DNA of 64,000 bases from Metellina segmentata (GCA_947359465.1 OX375876.1:68206998-68270997), one strand, 5' to 3'; counted from the first letter of the stretch, positions 26,319 to 37,769 are shown. Made by a program: numbers and translations. The notes: generated by a model not told the origin, from the letters alone.

Positions 26319-27655
26319 AGTAAATTTTTGATTAAATACCTGTGAAGACTATTTACATTGTGTTAGATGAATCTGAAACATCTCGTCACCTCCACGTTTT
26401 AAGGAAATAAAAAATTGGCTTTAATTTGTTTAAAATATTGTCTTGACCTGTTTCAGTTGCACAACTTCATTGCCCTAACATGACATAGATACATAAAATA
26501 AATTCTAAAACTTTAATTTTATTTTTCAAAAAGTTTTGACTGTCAAATTTCTATTTAATTTCAAAATGATCCATATTTACTCGGTATTGCATCACTTGGA
26601 TATTTATGTCGCTAAAATTATTTGCATTCAAAATAAGTTTAAAACAGCGCAATTCTCTGAATGCGTGAAATTCATCTTGCAATGAAGAACAAAATGACGT
26701 GGAACTTTATTATCGAACAACTTGAGTGCAAAGAAAATGAAACGATAAAAATTAAAGAGCTGATAAAATTCAATAATTAAAAAAAAAAAAACACGGGCAA
26801 TAATTATTTTTAAAGTTGGAGTACGGGAACTTTTAGGACAACCTGTAGTTTTTAAAACAGAGATGGCAAGATTGAGCACCATAAGGGAATGTTACTCCGT
26901 GAACATTTCGATGCTAACTCCAGAGGACAACATAGGGTTTGATTAATTTTGTTTTGAAATTACAGAGTTCACATTTAAACACAGACATTACGGTGAGAAT
27001 CTAATTTCTAAAAATTAACAAAAGGAGCATGAAAAGTAAGTAAAAGCTCACCTGATAATTAGAGTTGAAACTATTTGAGCACTCGTCGATCAAAAATGGC
27101 GCCCAAACAACATCCGACCTGGTTGCCAACTGATGAATAACGAAAAGCTTAAATAAAAGTCGAATCGCACTTTTATTTACATGATGTTCAAAACCATAAA
27201 ATAATTTCTGAAAAATAAGAGCAAGTGTAGAAAATAATCTTAAAATGATTTAAGAAAAGGGAAAGTTATCGTACGCAAAGCAATACCGTAATGACGAGAA
27301 CTCGAATTTGAACTGACGGTTTTAAACCGTATATGGCTAGAGTGAAAAACGGTAAAAAACCGTTTTGTCAACAAAACAGCTTTAAACCGTCAAATATACG
27401 GGAAAAGTCCGTAAAAACAACGGATAATTTTTGCAGTGCACTACCACGTAAGTTTGAACCGCGGTCGATGACGAGGACAACACCCTGAGGACAACACCTC
27501 ACTCTTCAAGCTGCCACATCACTCCAACATAAGGACATTTGACGCTATGAGAGATACGTGCACCAGTCCCCTTTGTACTCGATGGTCTTTGGATCGACCG
27601 CATTTCTAACTCGCAACTTTCCTATAGCAAATCCGCTACTTAGCGGGTGCAGGAG

Positions 27656-29379
27656 TAGAATAAAATGGCGCAATTTAACAAAATGTCAGGTGACTGATTG
27701 GTGTAGAGCTGCATAGAGCAATAGTCATGTATTCTAGCACTAATATTTCATAAGAAATGCACACAATACCGATTATGTATGTCAAAATAACAGAAATCAG
27801 AGTCACGAACGTATCAGGAATAGTGTAAAAAATGTTGGCCAGAAATTGCTGGAAAATTCTTCTATTAAATCTTTGAGGAAAAATTCGACAAATTGTAACA
27901 TACTGTATGTAGTGGTTCTGAGTTGCGTGTAGGACGTTTAGAAAACTGCTGAGGCTCCTGGTGTAAGCAGTTTGTGAAATAATGATAAGTTAAAAAGTAG
28001 TCCTCTTGTGGTTAGAGATTTTGAGTAAGATAATTACATTAGAGGACCTAATAAGTCATTTTGTGTGCAATAAATGCGGTGCTTTTATAAAGTACCACGT
28101 GCATCAAGTGTAGTGATGGAATGCGTGGACGATCAGAAAGAAAAACGAAACAAACAACTAGAGCGAGCCACTTTGAAATCGTAGTTAGCGAGGAGAGAAA
28201 ATTCTAAAAGTCAAAGCGGAAATCCAGAGTGAAAGCGGTGACAAGATGTGTTGGGAACTAGATGCTACAAGAATAAAACTTATTGGTGTGTGAAAAGAGA
28301 AAAAAAGGAGTTATAGTATATAGGTATTATTTCATACATGATTACATTATGCCACAATGCAATAGTGATCATTTTAAAATGCTTCAAATACTTAAAAAAA
28401 GCGGCATTAAAAACATTTTTTTAGTGTACAGGATTCCCTTTCCTTCTCTCTTTCTACAATTGAATCCACGGTAATCTTATAATCTTTTTCTTGATCAATA
28501 AATAGACCAACGCTTACATTGTCCGTCTGCCATTCATATTCCTATAGAAGATCCCACAGAGAAACTTAACACAGTGATCAAAGTTGCCGTAACTCGTGTC
28601 CACTGTTTACCAATCCTAGCGCTCTATGCCTTTCATCTCTCCTCCCTGGTTATGGCAGTGTTGACTCAAATGACTGGTGATATAAAATAAATGTCTGCAT
28701 GTAAACGCGTGAATTGCATTTCATTTGATGTAACGGCAGTGAATTTAACTTTGATCTTACAGATAAAATATTATTTGTTAACTCCCAGTCCTCTAATGAA
28801 ACGAAACTCTTCAACGTCGAACATATATTAGTTGGCGAAAATGATCTTCATATTAATCTTGAATGAAACTAATAAGTATTTACAATTTCAAATCAGGTAG
28901 TCTAAAAAAATTCTAAAATCGTCAAATGTGTTATTCTATGTAAAATAGGTGCCTCACAAAGAGAAATTAACTGTATCAAGTCAGCAATTACTGAGCTTAC
29001 GTCAATACGAAAAAGTATTTTTAGGACAATATCTTTTTTATGTTGAAAACATTGCAATTCTTGAGAAATATTTAGTAAAATTAGAGGAATACTATTTCTT
29101 TCGTTACCTTCTAATTATGCCACTAAAGACTAAACCTTAAAATGTGCTACACTCTTATTTAAATTTCAAATCAGTTTCATTTGCTGTCGTATTTTAGAAT
29201 AGCTATCTTAGTTTAGAAACTAATTGCAATGCAGCTCAAAAGGATAGGAAAAATAATCCAATATCTTAACAGCAAATGAATTCGCAAACTAATTCCTACC
29301 AAAGGATAATATTTTCTGTCAAAACTTCATTCTGTTTTCCACATCGACAGCTTTCAATGCTAAACAAGCTCAAACGGCG
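27656..29379. other. Unclassified DNA
   Basis: Short open frames at 28283-28474 and 28949-29140 have no recognisable motif. A purine-rich stretch lies at 28110-28260. No repeat boundary seen. Confidence 0.4.
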
Positions 29380-30180
29380 AAAATATCTAGATGAGAAAAA
29401 TGCAATACTCGCGCCGAGAGCTGTTTGAAATTCTAATCATACGCTTTTGCATTAATTACTGCGTTTCAGTTCGAGCAGAGAACAAAAGAGCTTCCGAATA
29501 AAGCTTTTTCCCCTCTCGCAACTCCTTTTGAATCATTCATTGCAAATTTTCATGTTACAAGCCGACTGTTCCCTTATTCCGAAGGCATCACTTTCTGAAA
29601 TTCAAGTGCTGTTCTCACACGGTGGTACCTGACGAAGCCCTTGTTTGCCCGAAATTCATAGAATAGATAATGCCTGGAGATGTAATATATTGAAATGTTA
29701 AACACTTTACGATGTTGACATATCATCCACGAGATTAACTTCTCCAAGATTTACGAACTAGAGCGCGCACCCATAACAATATTTCTCTCTTTCCGAATTA
29801 GAAGTCCTTTGTGGGTGACATGCAGCGCCCCCTGACGGCTGCTGAGTTGGGCAGAATTGTTTTCAGGAAGTAAACCGCGAATTAAAAGCTTCGGTGACTT
29901 AATTAGATTCATTCGAAAGCGATAATCTCGAATGTAATTAAATATTTGCTATGCAGTTCAGGCGATAATGGCTTTCTTCCTGAGGGCTGTGCAGCGACAG
30001 AGTGCAATCTGTAGCACCTTGCTTCCCCGGAATTAAGGCGGAATCACAAGTTCCCATGTTGAGGAGTTGGAACAAAAGCGAAAAAAGATTTTGCTAATGA
30101 TAAGGCTGTTCGCTGCTACCTATCTGGATTCGTGAGATAAATCAGCGTTAGAGAATTATCTTGAAAATTCGCAGTTGTGT
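29380..30180. other. Non-repetitive higher-complexity region, possible regulatory DNA
   Basis: Unlike its AT-rich surroundings, this stretch has mixed composition, no repeats shared with the rest of the window and no open frame. It contains several TAATTA-type homeodomain-like cores (near 29452, 29900 and 29935) and a GC-rich block at 29820-29875. A conserved non-coding element is possible, but conservation cannot be judged from one sequence. Confidence 0.25.
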
Positions 30181-30356
30181 TTTCCGAGTATATTATTTTA
30201 TTCTTGGGAGACTTATGCTGCATGTCTGCTGTAACACAGTATCTGTCGACTTTATTGTTGGCTGCATTTTGAACTAATAGTGCTTTCATTTAATAAAGCA
30301 CATAGGAAAGAGTAGTGGCTATCTTCTGCATCAAGCACTCTATGTTCTAACACCTT
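30181..30356. other. Short unclassified spacer
   Basis: AT-rich, nothing recognised. Confidence 0.35.
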
Positions 30357-30602
30357 CTGTAAGTTATTAAAATTTATACTTCACCTATTTTCTTTCCACG
30401 TTCGAGACACGAAGTTATTTAACGCACTTCATAAATTAAATAAAGCAATACGTGTAAATTATATCAACTTGAACGCCCATCTGTAAGGTATTAAAATTTA
30501 TACTTCACTTATTTTCTTTCCGCGTTCGAGACACGAAATTATTTAACGCTCTTCTTAAATTCAATAAAGCAATACGTGTAAATTATCAACTTAAATGCAT
30601 CT
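30357..30602. repeat. 124-bp tandem duplication
   Basis: CTGTAAG followed by TATTAAAATTTATACTTCAC starts at 30357 and again at 30481. The units stay alignable to AAGCAATACGTGTAAATTAT near 30450 and 30570, with scattered substitutions. Confidence 0.85.
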
Positions 30603-31904
30603 GTTGCTGTAAAACCTCTTCAATTCATCCGAATTATAAAATTAATGATTTGGCAATAACCTTTTCTTGATTTCCTTGTTTCAACCTTAATTTCTACTCT
30701 GTATCGTTCAATAATCTAATCAGTTTACAGTGTACTTTCTAATCATTAAACATTGAAGCAAAGAGTTTAAATATTACCGTTATGTTTTAGAATATTTATA
30801 TCTTTAAAACTGAAAAATCCAAACATATTAAAAAGAACATATTATGTCTAAATATGCTCTCCTATTTCAGTACCCATTCAAAAATACCGGTATTTCTTTA
30901 TGTTCCTAACTGACCATAATAAAGAGCAGTCTGCAGTACATACCATGGGCATTGGGCAATGCGATGGCTGATCTGATGGTGAAGAAAGCGGCCGGATTTT
31001 TCAGCCATGAAATTCTGAGATCTCATACCGCAATATTAAATCTATAATTGACAACTTTCAAATATATCCTCACAAAAGCACTCAGAGAGAAATTCCATTA
31101 AATACTGGTGTAACATCTCAGATTTTCTTGATTGGCAAAGGAAGACACATGTCTTTTAATTCCGTCTTATGTTTCAAGATTGCCATGCTAAACATACTAT
31201 CATTATTATATAAATATCCTTTTGAAAACTATGCGGTCTTCAAAAGGATATGTGCTGTATAAACGTGCTCTGATGATCGTTACATCGGCTCTGTTGTCAA
31301 TATAGGAGAAATACTGGAAAGTGAGTGACCGAATGGGTCATTAAACTTTTCCTTCTGTTGTCATTTGTTTTGTTGTTTTCCTTCCATCAGTGTTGAAATT
31401 ATCAATCGCCATTGGAAATATAAAAACATGCCTCATTCTTAACTAACCACTAATACGTTTTAACTTGTATGCGTTTCTATGTTGTATCTCAGTTATTTAA
31501 ATTTAACGATTAGTTAAACGATTTAAGTTTGATACATTTAAGTTTCAAGTCGTTTATTATTCACCTAGGTCCCATTTAAATAAATTTCCATGATATCCCT
31601 TTTACAACCATCTAAACACGCGGCATTATATTCGGATATATATACCAGGAAGCGATTTGGTTCCTGTAAAGCATACAATCACTGTAAGTGTAACTTTAAG
31701 GGAACATTTTAACGTGAGGTTCAAGGAAGGTAGAGTTCAAGACTCCCTGTACATATTTTTAGGATAATCACGAAACGAAAAATTATTTCCCGTAGAGATG
31801 TATGTCATACAAATTTCCCGTAGGGACGTCAGATGTCCCCACAAATATTTTGCACTGGCTGCTTCAACTGAACTTAGTGTAAACTGGAAAATGGTTCTGA
31901 AAAA
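30603..31904. other. Unclassified AT-rich DNA
   Basis: No recognised gene. A small direct repeat, ATTTCCCGTAG, at 31786 and 31819 lies next to the piggyBac fragment. Confidence 0.45.
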
Positions 31905-32056
31905 ATAGTTGCAGGGGTCTAAGAGAACACGCGGGAAATGCAAATAGTGTAAAACACAAAATAGTTGGGCCAAATCAATCTTGGAATGTGGCTTCTGTTG
32001 GACGTAGTAGAAAGGTACTGAATAGGACAGAGACCAAAATTCATTTAAAAGAGTCA
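31905..32056 (-). mobile_element. piggyBac-like fragment (copy C)
   Basis: Matches the 5' untranslated part of the two larger piggyBac relatives in reverse orientation, including GGGGTCTAAGAGAACACGCG, GAAATGCAAATAGTGTAAAA and TGTGGCTTCTGTTGGACGTA (compare 34376-34470). No TTAA-bounded end was found, so it is a fragment. Confidence 0.75.
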
Positions 32057-32169
32057 TAAAAATGAGATGTGAAATGCTAAATTGAGAAACACTGTAAGTG
32101 ATGAGCAAAATTTCGTATCTTTCTAATCGTCATTTTTAAAATACGCAAAATCTTTAAATAATCTTTCTT

Positions 32170-32290
32170 ATAAACTCTATTATAACTTGTATATCTCTAT
32201 TATAACTTCTATAACTCTATTATAACTTGTATATCTCTATTATAACTTTTATATCTCTATTGTAACTTTTATATCTCTATTAAAACTTGT
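32170..32290. repeat. 20-bp tandem repeat
   Basis: CTCTATTATAACTTGTATAT-type units begin at 32175, 32195, 32215 and onward, about six copies with point changes. They end about 45 bp before the piggyBac element's TTAA. Confidence 0.85.
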
Positions 32291-32537
32291 TAAAACTAGT
32301 TATATACTTATGTTAGAAAATGAATGAATTGTATTAACCTTTAACTGCGGTGTCACAAGCAGTCTCGAAACTAGTGTAGAGAGGCCTCCCAGACCTCGCT
32401 CACTAAAGTGCGTATAAAGCTGATTAATATAATATATTAATGAAAGATTCTTTAGATAATTATTATTTATACATTTTAAATTTAGATAGTTAAATTCTTA
32501 CGTAAAATACATTTTATATTACTATATAAGTTAAATA

Positions 32538-33946
32538 CAATGCTGGCCAACGTAAAAGCAACACCCTGAAGGAAACATGAAAATAATATGAAATTTACAA
32601 CATGCATTAGCGGAGGTGAGATATGCAAATGACTAGAATTTCAGCGCAGACGCATATCAAGTACGCCTGTGGCGCCATTTCAAAGCGCTATTTAAAGCTT
32701 GGAGATTTTGACGATTTCAAGTACGGCAATTGTGTTTTTCTCGTGTTTTTTTTTTTTAAACGATCAATTATGCCTCGTAGAAAACAGCTATCATCTTTTG
32801 ATCAAGTATCTGAGTTCGACCGAGGAAGGATAGTGGCCTACCGAGATTGTGGATTATCTTTCAGGGAAATCGGTAGTCGTGTTGGACGAAACCAAACCAC
32901 TGTAATGCGGATATGTGATCGTTGGATGCAGGAGGGTACGACGGACCGACGTGTTCGATAGCATCCACCCCAGTGCACCACTTCACGTGATGACACGCAT
33001 ATCGTGCGTATGGCAGTGACGGATCGCTTAGCCACATCACGAACCATAGCACAGCACATTCAGTCTGTAACGCATCATCCAGTGTCTGCGCGTACCATTC
33101 GACTCCGTTTACAGCAGAGTGGTCTGTCCGCAAGACGTCCATTGCTTCGTCTACCCTTGACGCAGAACCACATACGTCTCCGCCGCCAATGGTGCGATGA
33201 AAGGAGGAGGTGGACGGCAAAATGGAATGAAATTGTCTTTAGTGACGAGTCACGCTTCTGTCTGCAACACCACGATGGTCGGATTCAAGTCTGGAGACAC
33301 CGTGGAGAGAGGATGCTGAACAGCTGCGTTATGCACCGCCACACTGGTCCTGCACCGGGTATTATGGTATGGGGCGGTATTGGATATCACTCTCGCATTC
33401 CTCCAGTACGCATTTCTGGTACTTTAAACAGCCAGCGCTACATCTCCGAGGTGTCGCAGCCAGTTGTCCTTCCTTACCCTCAGGGCTTGCCCACAGCCAT
33501 ATTTCAACAAGGTAATGCGCGACCACACGTGGCACGCATTGTCCATGGGTTCTTCGTCAATCGCCAGATTGAATTGCTTCCCTGGCCAGCTCGCTCTCCG
33601 GATCTTACGCCGATAGAACACATGTGGTCCATGGTTGCTCAACGATTGACCCAGATTACATCCCCAGCTGCCACACCAGATCAACTTTGGCAACGTGTGG
33701 AAGCTGCTTGCTTGGTCTGCTGTACCCCAAGTACACATCCAAAGTCTGAATCAATGCCGAGGCGTGTGGCAGCGGTGATCTCCAACAATGGCGGCTACTC
33801 TGGCTACGGATTTTGGCAGGAACCACACTTCACAGAAGTCTATAAATTTAATCATTTGATACTTGGTCAACATGTTATCTACAAAATAAATTTTGTTGTG
33901 ATATCTCTTGTCTTTCTTGGTGTTGCAATTTGGGTGGCCAGCAGTG
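32538..33946 (+). mobile_element. Tc1-like transposon, complete ends
   Basis: TA at 32536-32537 and 33947-33948 flanks the inverted ends CAATGCTGGCCAACGTAAAA and (reversed) CACTGCTGGCCACCCAAATT. Length is 1409 bp, usual for Tc1 with one intronless gene. It sits inside piggyBac copy B; copy A has the equivalent uninterrupted site near 23307. Confidence 0.9.
32770..33810 (+). pseudogene. Tc1-family DD34E transposase, inactivated
   Basis: Starts at ATG 32770 (MPRRKQ). A paired-type helix-turn-helix occupies residues ~8-60 (FREIGSRVGRNQTTVMRICD). An in-frame TAG at 32959-32961 interrupts the linker; the frame is then open to past the normal end. The catalytic core has the first aspartate in FSDESRF (codon 33244), the WGGIGYHSR block, and the third residue E in PDLTPIEHMW (codon 33616). 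The second aspartate is lost: the conserved FQQDNARPH reads FQQGNARPH (GGT at 33511-33513). The D2-to-E spacing of 34 residues defines DD34E. A frame slip near 33710 scrambles about 15 residues before SMPRRVAAVI. It is doubly dead, by stop codon and by loss of a catalytic residue. Its family resembles one I recall as abundant in spiders. Confidence 0.9.
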
Positions 33947-33948
33947 TA

Positions 33949-34295
33949 GATTCCATGGCTCTTCAGACTCATCTTTCGGACCTAATTTTGCAGGACGTTT
34001 CAACCCTGGAAACTGCAAAGCTATGTTGTGTGCTAACTGCACGATTAGGTTCCTTTCCCCGGGTATCTCATTTGAAGTAATTTTTTCCGTAGAAACATTT
34101 TTCTTATGAAGACGCACTTGAAATGTCTTCATCTTCATCTGCCGAAATTTCCGAATTCGTTTCGTGTTCGCTTTCATTAATATTATCCGACATTTCACTG
34201 TCCCCGTACTCTATTTCCGTCCGATTATCAACAATATCCTGAATTTCTTTTTGTGTCAGATACGCAGGTCGTTTTTAAGTAAAGTTTGTTGCCAT
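33949..34295 (-). pseudogene. piggyBac transposase N-terminal remnant (copy B)
   Basis: Minus-strand reading from an ATG at 34295 gives MATNFT, an in-frame stop, then QDIVDNRTEIEYGDSEMSD, an acidic serine-rich segment (ISADEDEDISSASS), a stop, and a short basic tail. It is the counterpart of the frame at 22971-23237, with slightly better preserved acidic repeats. The catalytic domain is absent, and the sequence runs into the Tc1 insertion at 33946. Confidence 0.75.
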
Positions 34296-34689
34296 TTTAA
34301 GCTCTCTGCCGAAATTCCCTACTCAAACTAAGACGATTCCATTCAACAAGAACGGTAACGCAAATGCCGTGAAGGGGTCTAAGAGACCACTCGGGAAATG
34401 CAAATAGTGTAAAACACATAACAGTTGGGGCTGCCAAATCAATCTTAGAATGTGGCTTCTGTTGGACGTAGTAGGAAGGTACTGAATAGGACAGGGACCA
34501 ATATTCACTTAAAAGGGTGGAATAGGCCTGTCAAAAATGACTCCGAGTCTGTGAGACCCATGAAAGCAGGTGAAGGTTTAAACTCGTATATTTTAACCAC
34601 ATAATTTCTGTCCTCAATTTCTGTATCTTAGCACATCGTTGTGCCATACATCGCTACTGGAAATAATTTTACGTTTCGCGATTCTCCTT

Positions 34690-35300
34690 AAAATATGTAC
34701 AGTGATTCTTTGCCCACCTTCTCGTGATGTTCTGAACATAATGCTAACAGAATGTTTAAAGTTAATCCCTTCTTTATAAAACATGCAGTATACTTGCAAA
34801 AACAAGCACATTCACTTATTTCCGGTTTGAAATCAGAAAAGTAGCGCATTTTTTTCACATATAAGGAATACAAATAAAATATAAAACACATAATACAAAA
34901 ACAAACATTTGAAAGAAAAACTCCAGCTAGACCGAATATATTGTACATCCTTACGTGCAAACTATTTATTTTTACATTCCGTTTATTTCCCTTTCAAATT
35001 TCTACGAAATGTTTTGGAACACCTTGTATATTTTCACCGTATTATTCTGAACACATTGTGAAATAATTTTTAACTTAAATCCATTCTTTAAAAATATATA
35101 TACAATAAATTTACAAAACCAAGCACATCCATTCATTTTTGGCTCGAAGTCAGAAATATATTACATTTTGTCATAAGGGACGCAAGTGAAACAAGAAAAC
35201 ACATCACACAAAGACCAGAAATATGGATGAAAAAAACCCAACTACACCAGATCTTTGACAGTTTTCGAAACACACACTAAGATTGAAAGAAACCAAAAAA
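34690..35300. repeat. Two diverged units related to the 287-bp satellite
   Basis: The segment 34970-35280 repeats the order seen at 34690-34960 (TTCTGAACA, AATGTTTAAAG-like, AAAACAAGCACATTCA, GAAATCAGAAA). It shares CATTTTGTCATAAGGGACGC and AGATCTTTGACAG with the satellite end at 39385-39490. Reading frames inside are incidental. Confidence 0.6.
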
Positions 35301-37040
35301 AAATATCTCCAAAGGGTAACCTCAAGATTGAATTTCTTAAAGTGTCTCGGTACTCATGTGATTGATTTGTGCACTTGCCTAGATCTGGTGAGGTAAAATA
35401 TTTTATTTCCCTAGAAGAGATTTCCAAAATGCTTCTTCAAAAATTCAAACTCCCAGTGACGGTATAAATAATTCAAAGTTCAACCATCCCTTTAAATTTT
35501 TCTTTCCTTTTCGACTCTCTTCAAAGAGAGAGTGGGAGTCAAAAAAATGCTTTCACATTTATTGAAAGTCTTTATGCCGTGTTTTGCTTTCTTTTGGAAA
35601 CTGCATGTTGACTTACTTTGAATATTCATGGGTATGAAAAACGGCTCCGGGAAGCTAGATAAGCACTCGGGCCTTTTGTATCAGTTGCAGACAAACATCG
35701 AGTTGTCTAACTGAAAGAATTTATCACATTTTTCTCTCAATGAATTTCGGAGATTCGTGTACTAAGTAAATATCTTTTTAACGTTGCCGAAATTTATTCC
35801 ACCTAGGATATTACTCTCCCTTGCTTTAGGACAGCTCCATCTTTCATTGAGTCCAACGTCTCTGGGAGGGGTTTGTTATTTCTTGATGCTGGCTGTCATA
35901 AGTGTCTTTTAAACGTCGTTCATTCGTCTGAGTAGGTCTGTGGACCTTTCATACATTCTTTCAAGAAAAGTAAAAACCTATTTCAGCTGTACTTAGTTTT
36001 AGGGGACTGCTATGTCCCAAGAAGCATTTCACAGAAGTCCGTTAGTGTCATTCCGGCACTACGTTTCTTTCACCGTTTTCGCTTTTATGATTTATTTTGA
36101 CAATTTCTTACGTCTTTTAATCGATGTTCTTTATGAGGTTATAGTAGAATTATTTTCCTTGAACTCAATTTAAAAATATTCTGTAACTTAATTTACCCAG
36201 TATGTCCGCTGATGTCTTTTCGATACCAAGCAGATTTCTCAGTCTCAATAGCAAAATGTGCTTTGTTTGCTATTTCTGTTGTCAGTTTTTCATTAGCAAT
36301 AAAAACTGGCAATAGAAAAAGGAAAATAAATATAGCTCATTAAAACCTATAATAGAAAGCTGAACAAGCATATTTCCAGAAATAATTAACTTAATAGAAC
36401 TTATTTAGTTGTTTATTTGGCTTCGAAGATATTAACTTCCACTTTTCTCACAATTGAGTCAGTCTAATTCTCTTGTTTGCGTCTAAGCTTGTGCATTGTT
36501 TGCATTTTTTATGTTCAAGGTGATTTTCGATCTTATCAGATTCAAATGCAATAATTTACAGAACGAGCTCCATGTCCTGAAGAAATAGTAAATATGTATT
36601 GAAGCCTATTCAAAACGTATCTGATGGCGGGGAGCTCGTTTTTTACTATTTAGATTTCCTGAATATATATAAACAAATCATAGCCCGAAGAAAGTAGCAC
36701 AGACTATACTGACCCACAATTATTTTGGCTCAGACCATCTAGGAAAGGACAGAATGAAAAATGCATAATGTGCTAATGATCAATTTGTGCTAGAAATGTT
36801 CGACGAGAAAAAGAAACGTCCTACTAATTTCTACAAGTAAGACAAAAATGAGTCAGTAGATAAAAGCACCAAAATTAGAAATCTTTGTAATGCTACAAAT
36901 ATAATATCAGAACAATGCGCGCATATAAGTGTTGCTTGATTCTGATTAGAAAGAAAGTCTAAACAAAACTCGATCCAATATCGTCGTTTACGTGGGAGCA
37001 TGTTAAATTTGTAGTGACCTCAAATGTTCTCACATTGGCT
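35301..37040. other. Unclassified DNA
   Basis: No recognised gene or repeat. An imperfect inverted pair, ACGAGCTCC / GGAGCTCG with AATAGTAAA on both arms, lies at 36560-36650. Confidence 0.4.
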
Positions 37041-37216
37041 TGGTGTGGAAATTTGGAGTGTGGATGCCAGGTTCTGGATTGATCTCGCCATCTATCCATA
37101 GTTCGAAATTACGAGATGTTGTTCTCGGATATTTCCCTTCTGGGCTGGTAACGGATCATTGTCAACGTCCCGTTGCGTTGCTCTAGTGCGACGTTATATC
37201 ACCTACCTATCTACCT
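37041..37216 (+). mobile_element. SINE 3' half
   Basis: Carries TTTGGAGTGTGGATGCCAG, TAGTTCGAAATTACGAGATG, TCGGATATTTCCCTTCTGGG, GTTGCGTTGCTCTAGTGCGA and the tail ACCTACCTATCTACC. 5' truncated. Confidence 0.7.
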
Positions 37217-37769
37217 CTGTGTCATTAACATATCCTTGTGTGTATGTCCACAGCGTTGCCTGTCTTATGTTGGGCGTATCATGGCCAAGTATGACCGTCA
37301 CCCCCTAAAACCCACAACTTCAGGAACCTGAATAGGTGAAAGTGTATTCTCGTCCAGAAATGAAGTCAATCTGGTATTCTGATGTCTTTAACTTCATGCA
37401 CTGAGCTAATTTAAGAACATTCGAATGATTCTTTTGTCTGTTATAAAACGTTAGATCTGTAAAAGGCATTCACTCTGTACGTACGAAGATTGTTCTTTTC
37501 ATTTCATTAACCTAATTAAATGTTGTTGTTTTTTTGTCTTTTTAATGAGCACTTACAAATTTATCCTTCCATCCACGGCACCATTCAAACTTTAAGAATG
37601 GAAAATGAAATATTTCATCAAATGTGAGGTGTCGAAAGTACACGATTGTGGATGAATTTGATTTATGACAGTGCACAAGACAAGATTCACTGTACCTGTA
37701 GATAGGAATGTAAAGTCAGTTCTTGGTGTCATGAAGTTTTTTAATTAGCTTTTGAAATCCATGAGAAAA
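37217..37769. other. Unclassified DNA
   Basis: No recognised content. Confidence 0.4.

Larger units (their letters stand above)
23705..26845 (-). mobile_element. 3.1-kb mariner-like element
   Basis: TA at 23703-23704 and 26846-26847 flanks the inverted ends CAGGGTGTCCTAAAAGTTCC and (reversed) CAGGTTGTCCTAAAAGTTCC; 24 of the 26 outermost bases match. A minus-strand transposase C-terminus lies next to the left end. At 3.1 kb it is more than twice the usual mariner length. The middle carries an unrelated plus-strand coding remnant, so it has probably absorbed another sequence. Nested in the CACTG transposon. Confidence 0.8.
20869..27438. mobile_element. Large CACTG-ended DNA transposon, possibly EnSpm/CACTA-like, with nested elements
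   Basis: The ends CACTGTAAAAAAAATCCCGT and (reversed) CACTGCAAAAATTATCCGTT start a long, diverging terminal inverted repeat rich in CCGTAAA/TTTACGG. The insertion is inside a SINE. Directly flanking bases allow at most a 2-bp CA duplication, so the target-site length is unresolved. CACTG termini with short duplications would fit animal EnSpm/CACTA, but I see no matching transposase. Removing the piggyBac relative (22698-23508) and mariner-like element (23705-26845) leaves about 2.6 kb of non-coding sequence, so this is a non-autonomous derivative. Confidence 0.65.
20785..27655 (-). mobile_element. SINE split by a 6.6-kb transposon
   Basis: The left piece 20785-20868 has the tail complement, ACATTGGAGCAACACAGCAG and GGTCCAGGGTCAAATCC. 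The right piece 27439-27655 continues with CACGTAAGTTTGAACC, GATGACGAGGACAACACC and the degenerate head. The continuous SINE order across the gap fixes both ends of the inserted element. Confidence 0.75.
32334..34581 (-). mobile_element. piggyBac-like element (copy B) split by a Tc1 element
   Basis: TTAA at 32334-32337 and 34578-34581. The 5' end on the minus strand begins AACCTTCACCTGCTTTCATG with GGGTCTCACAGACTC; the other end begins CCTTTAACTGCGGTGTCAC. Collinear in reverse with copy A (22698-23508) along its whole length except for the Tc1 insertion at 32538-33946. It carries only the transposase N-terminus. Confidence 0.85.

Noticed and set aside
33004..34080. 358-codon continuous frame taken as one protein
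   Set aside because: The frame runs from mid-transposase through the Tc1 right end into piggyBac sequence. Only the part to about 33810 is transposase, and its start is upstream of a stop codon.
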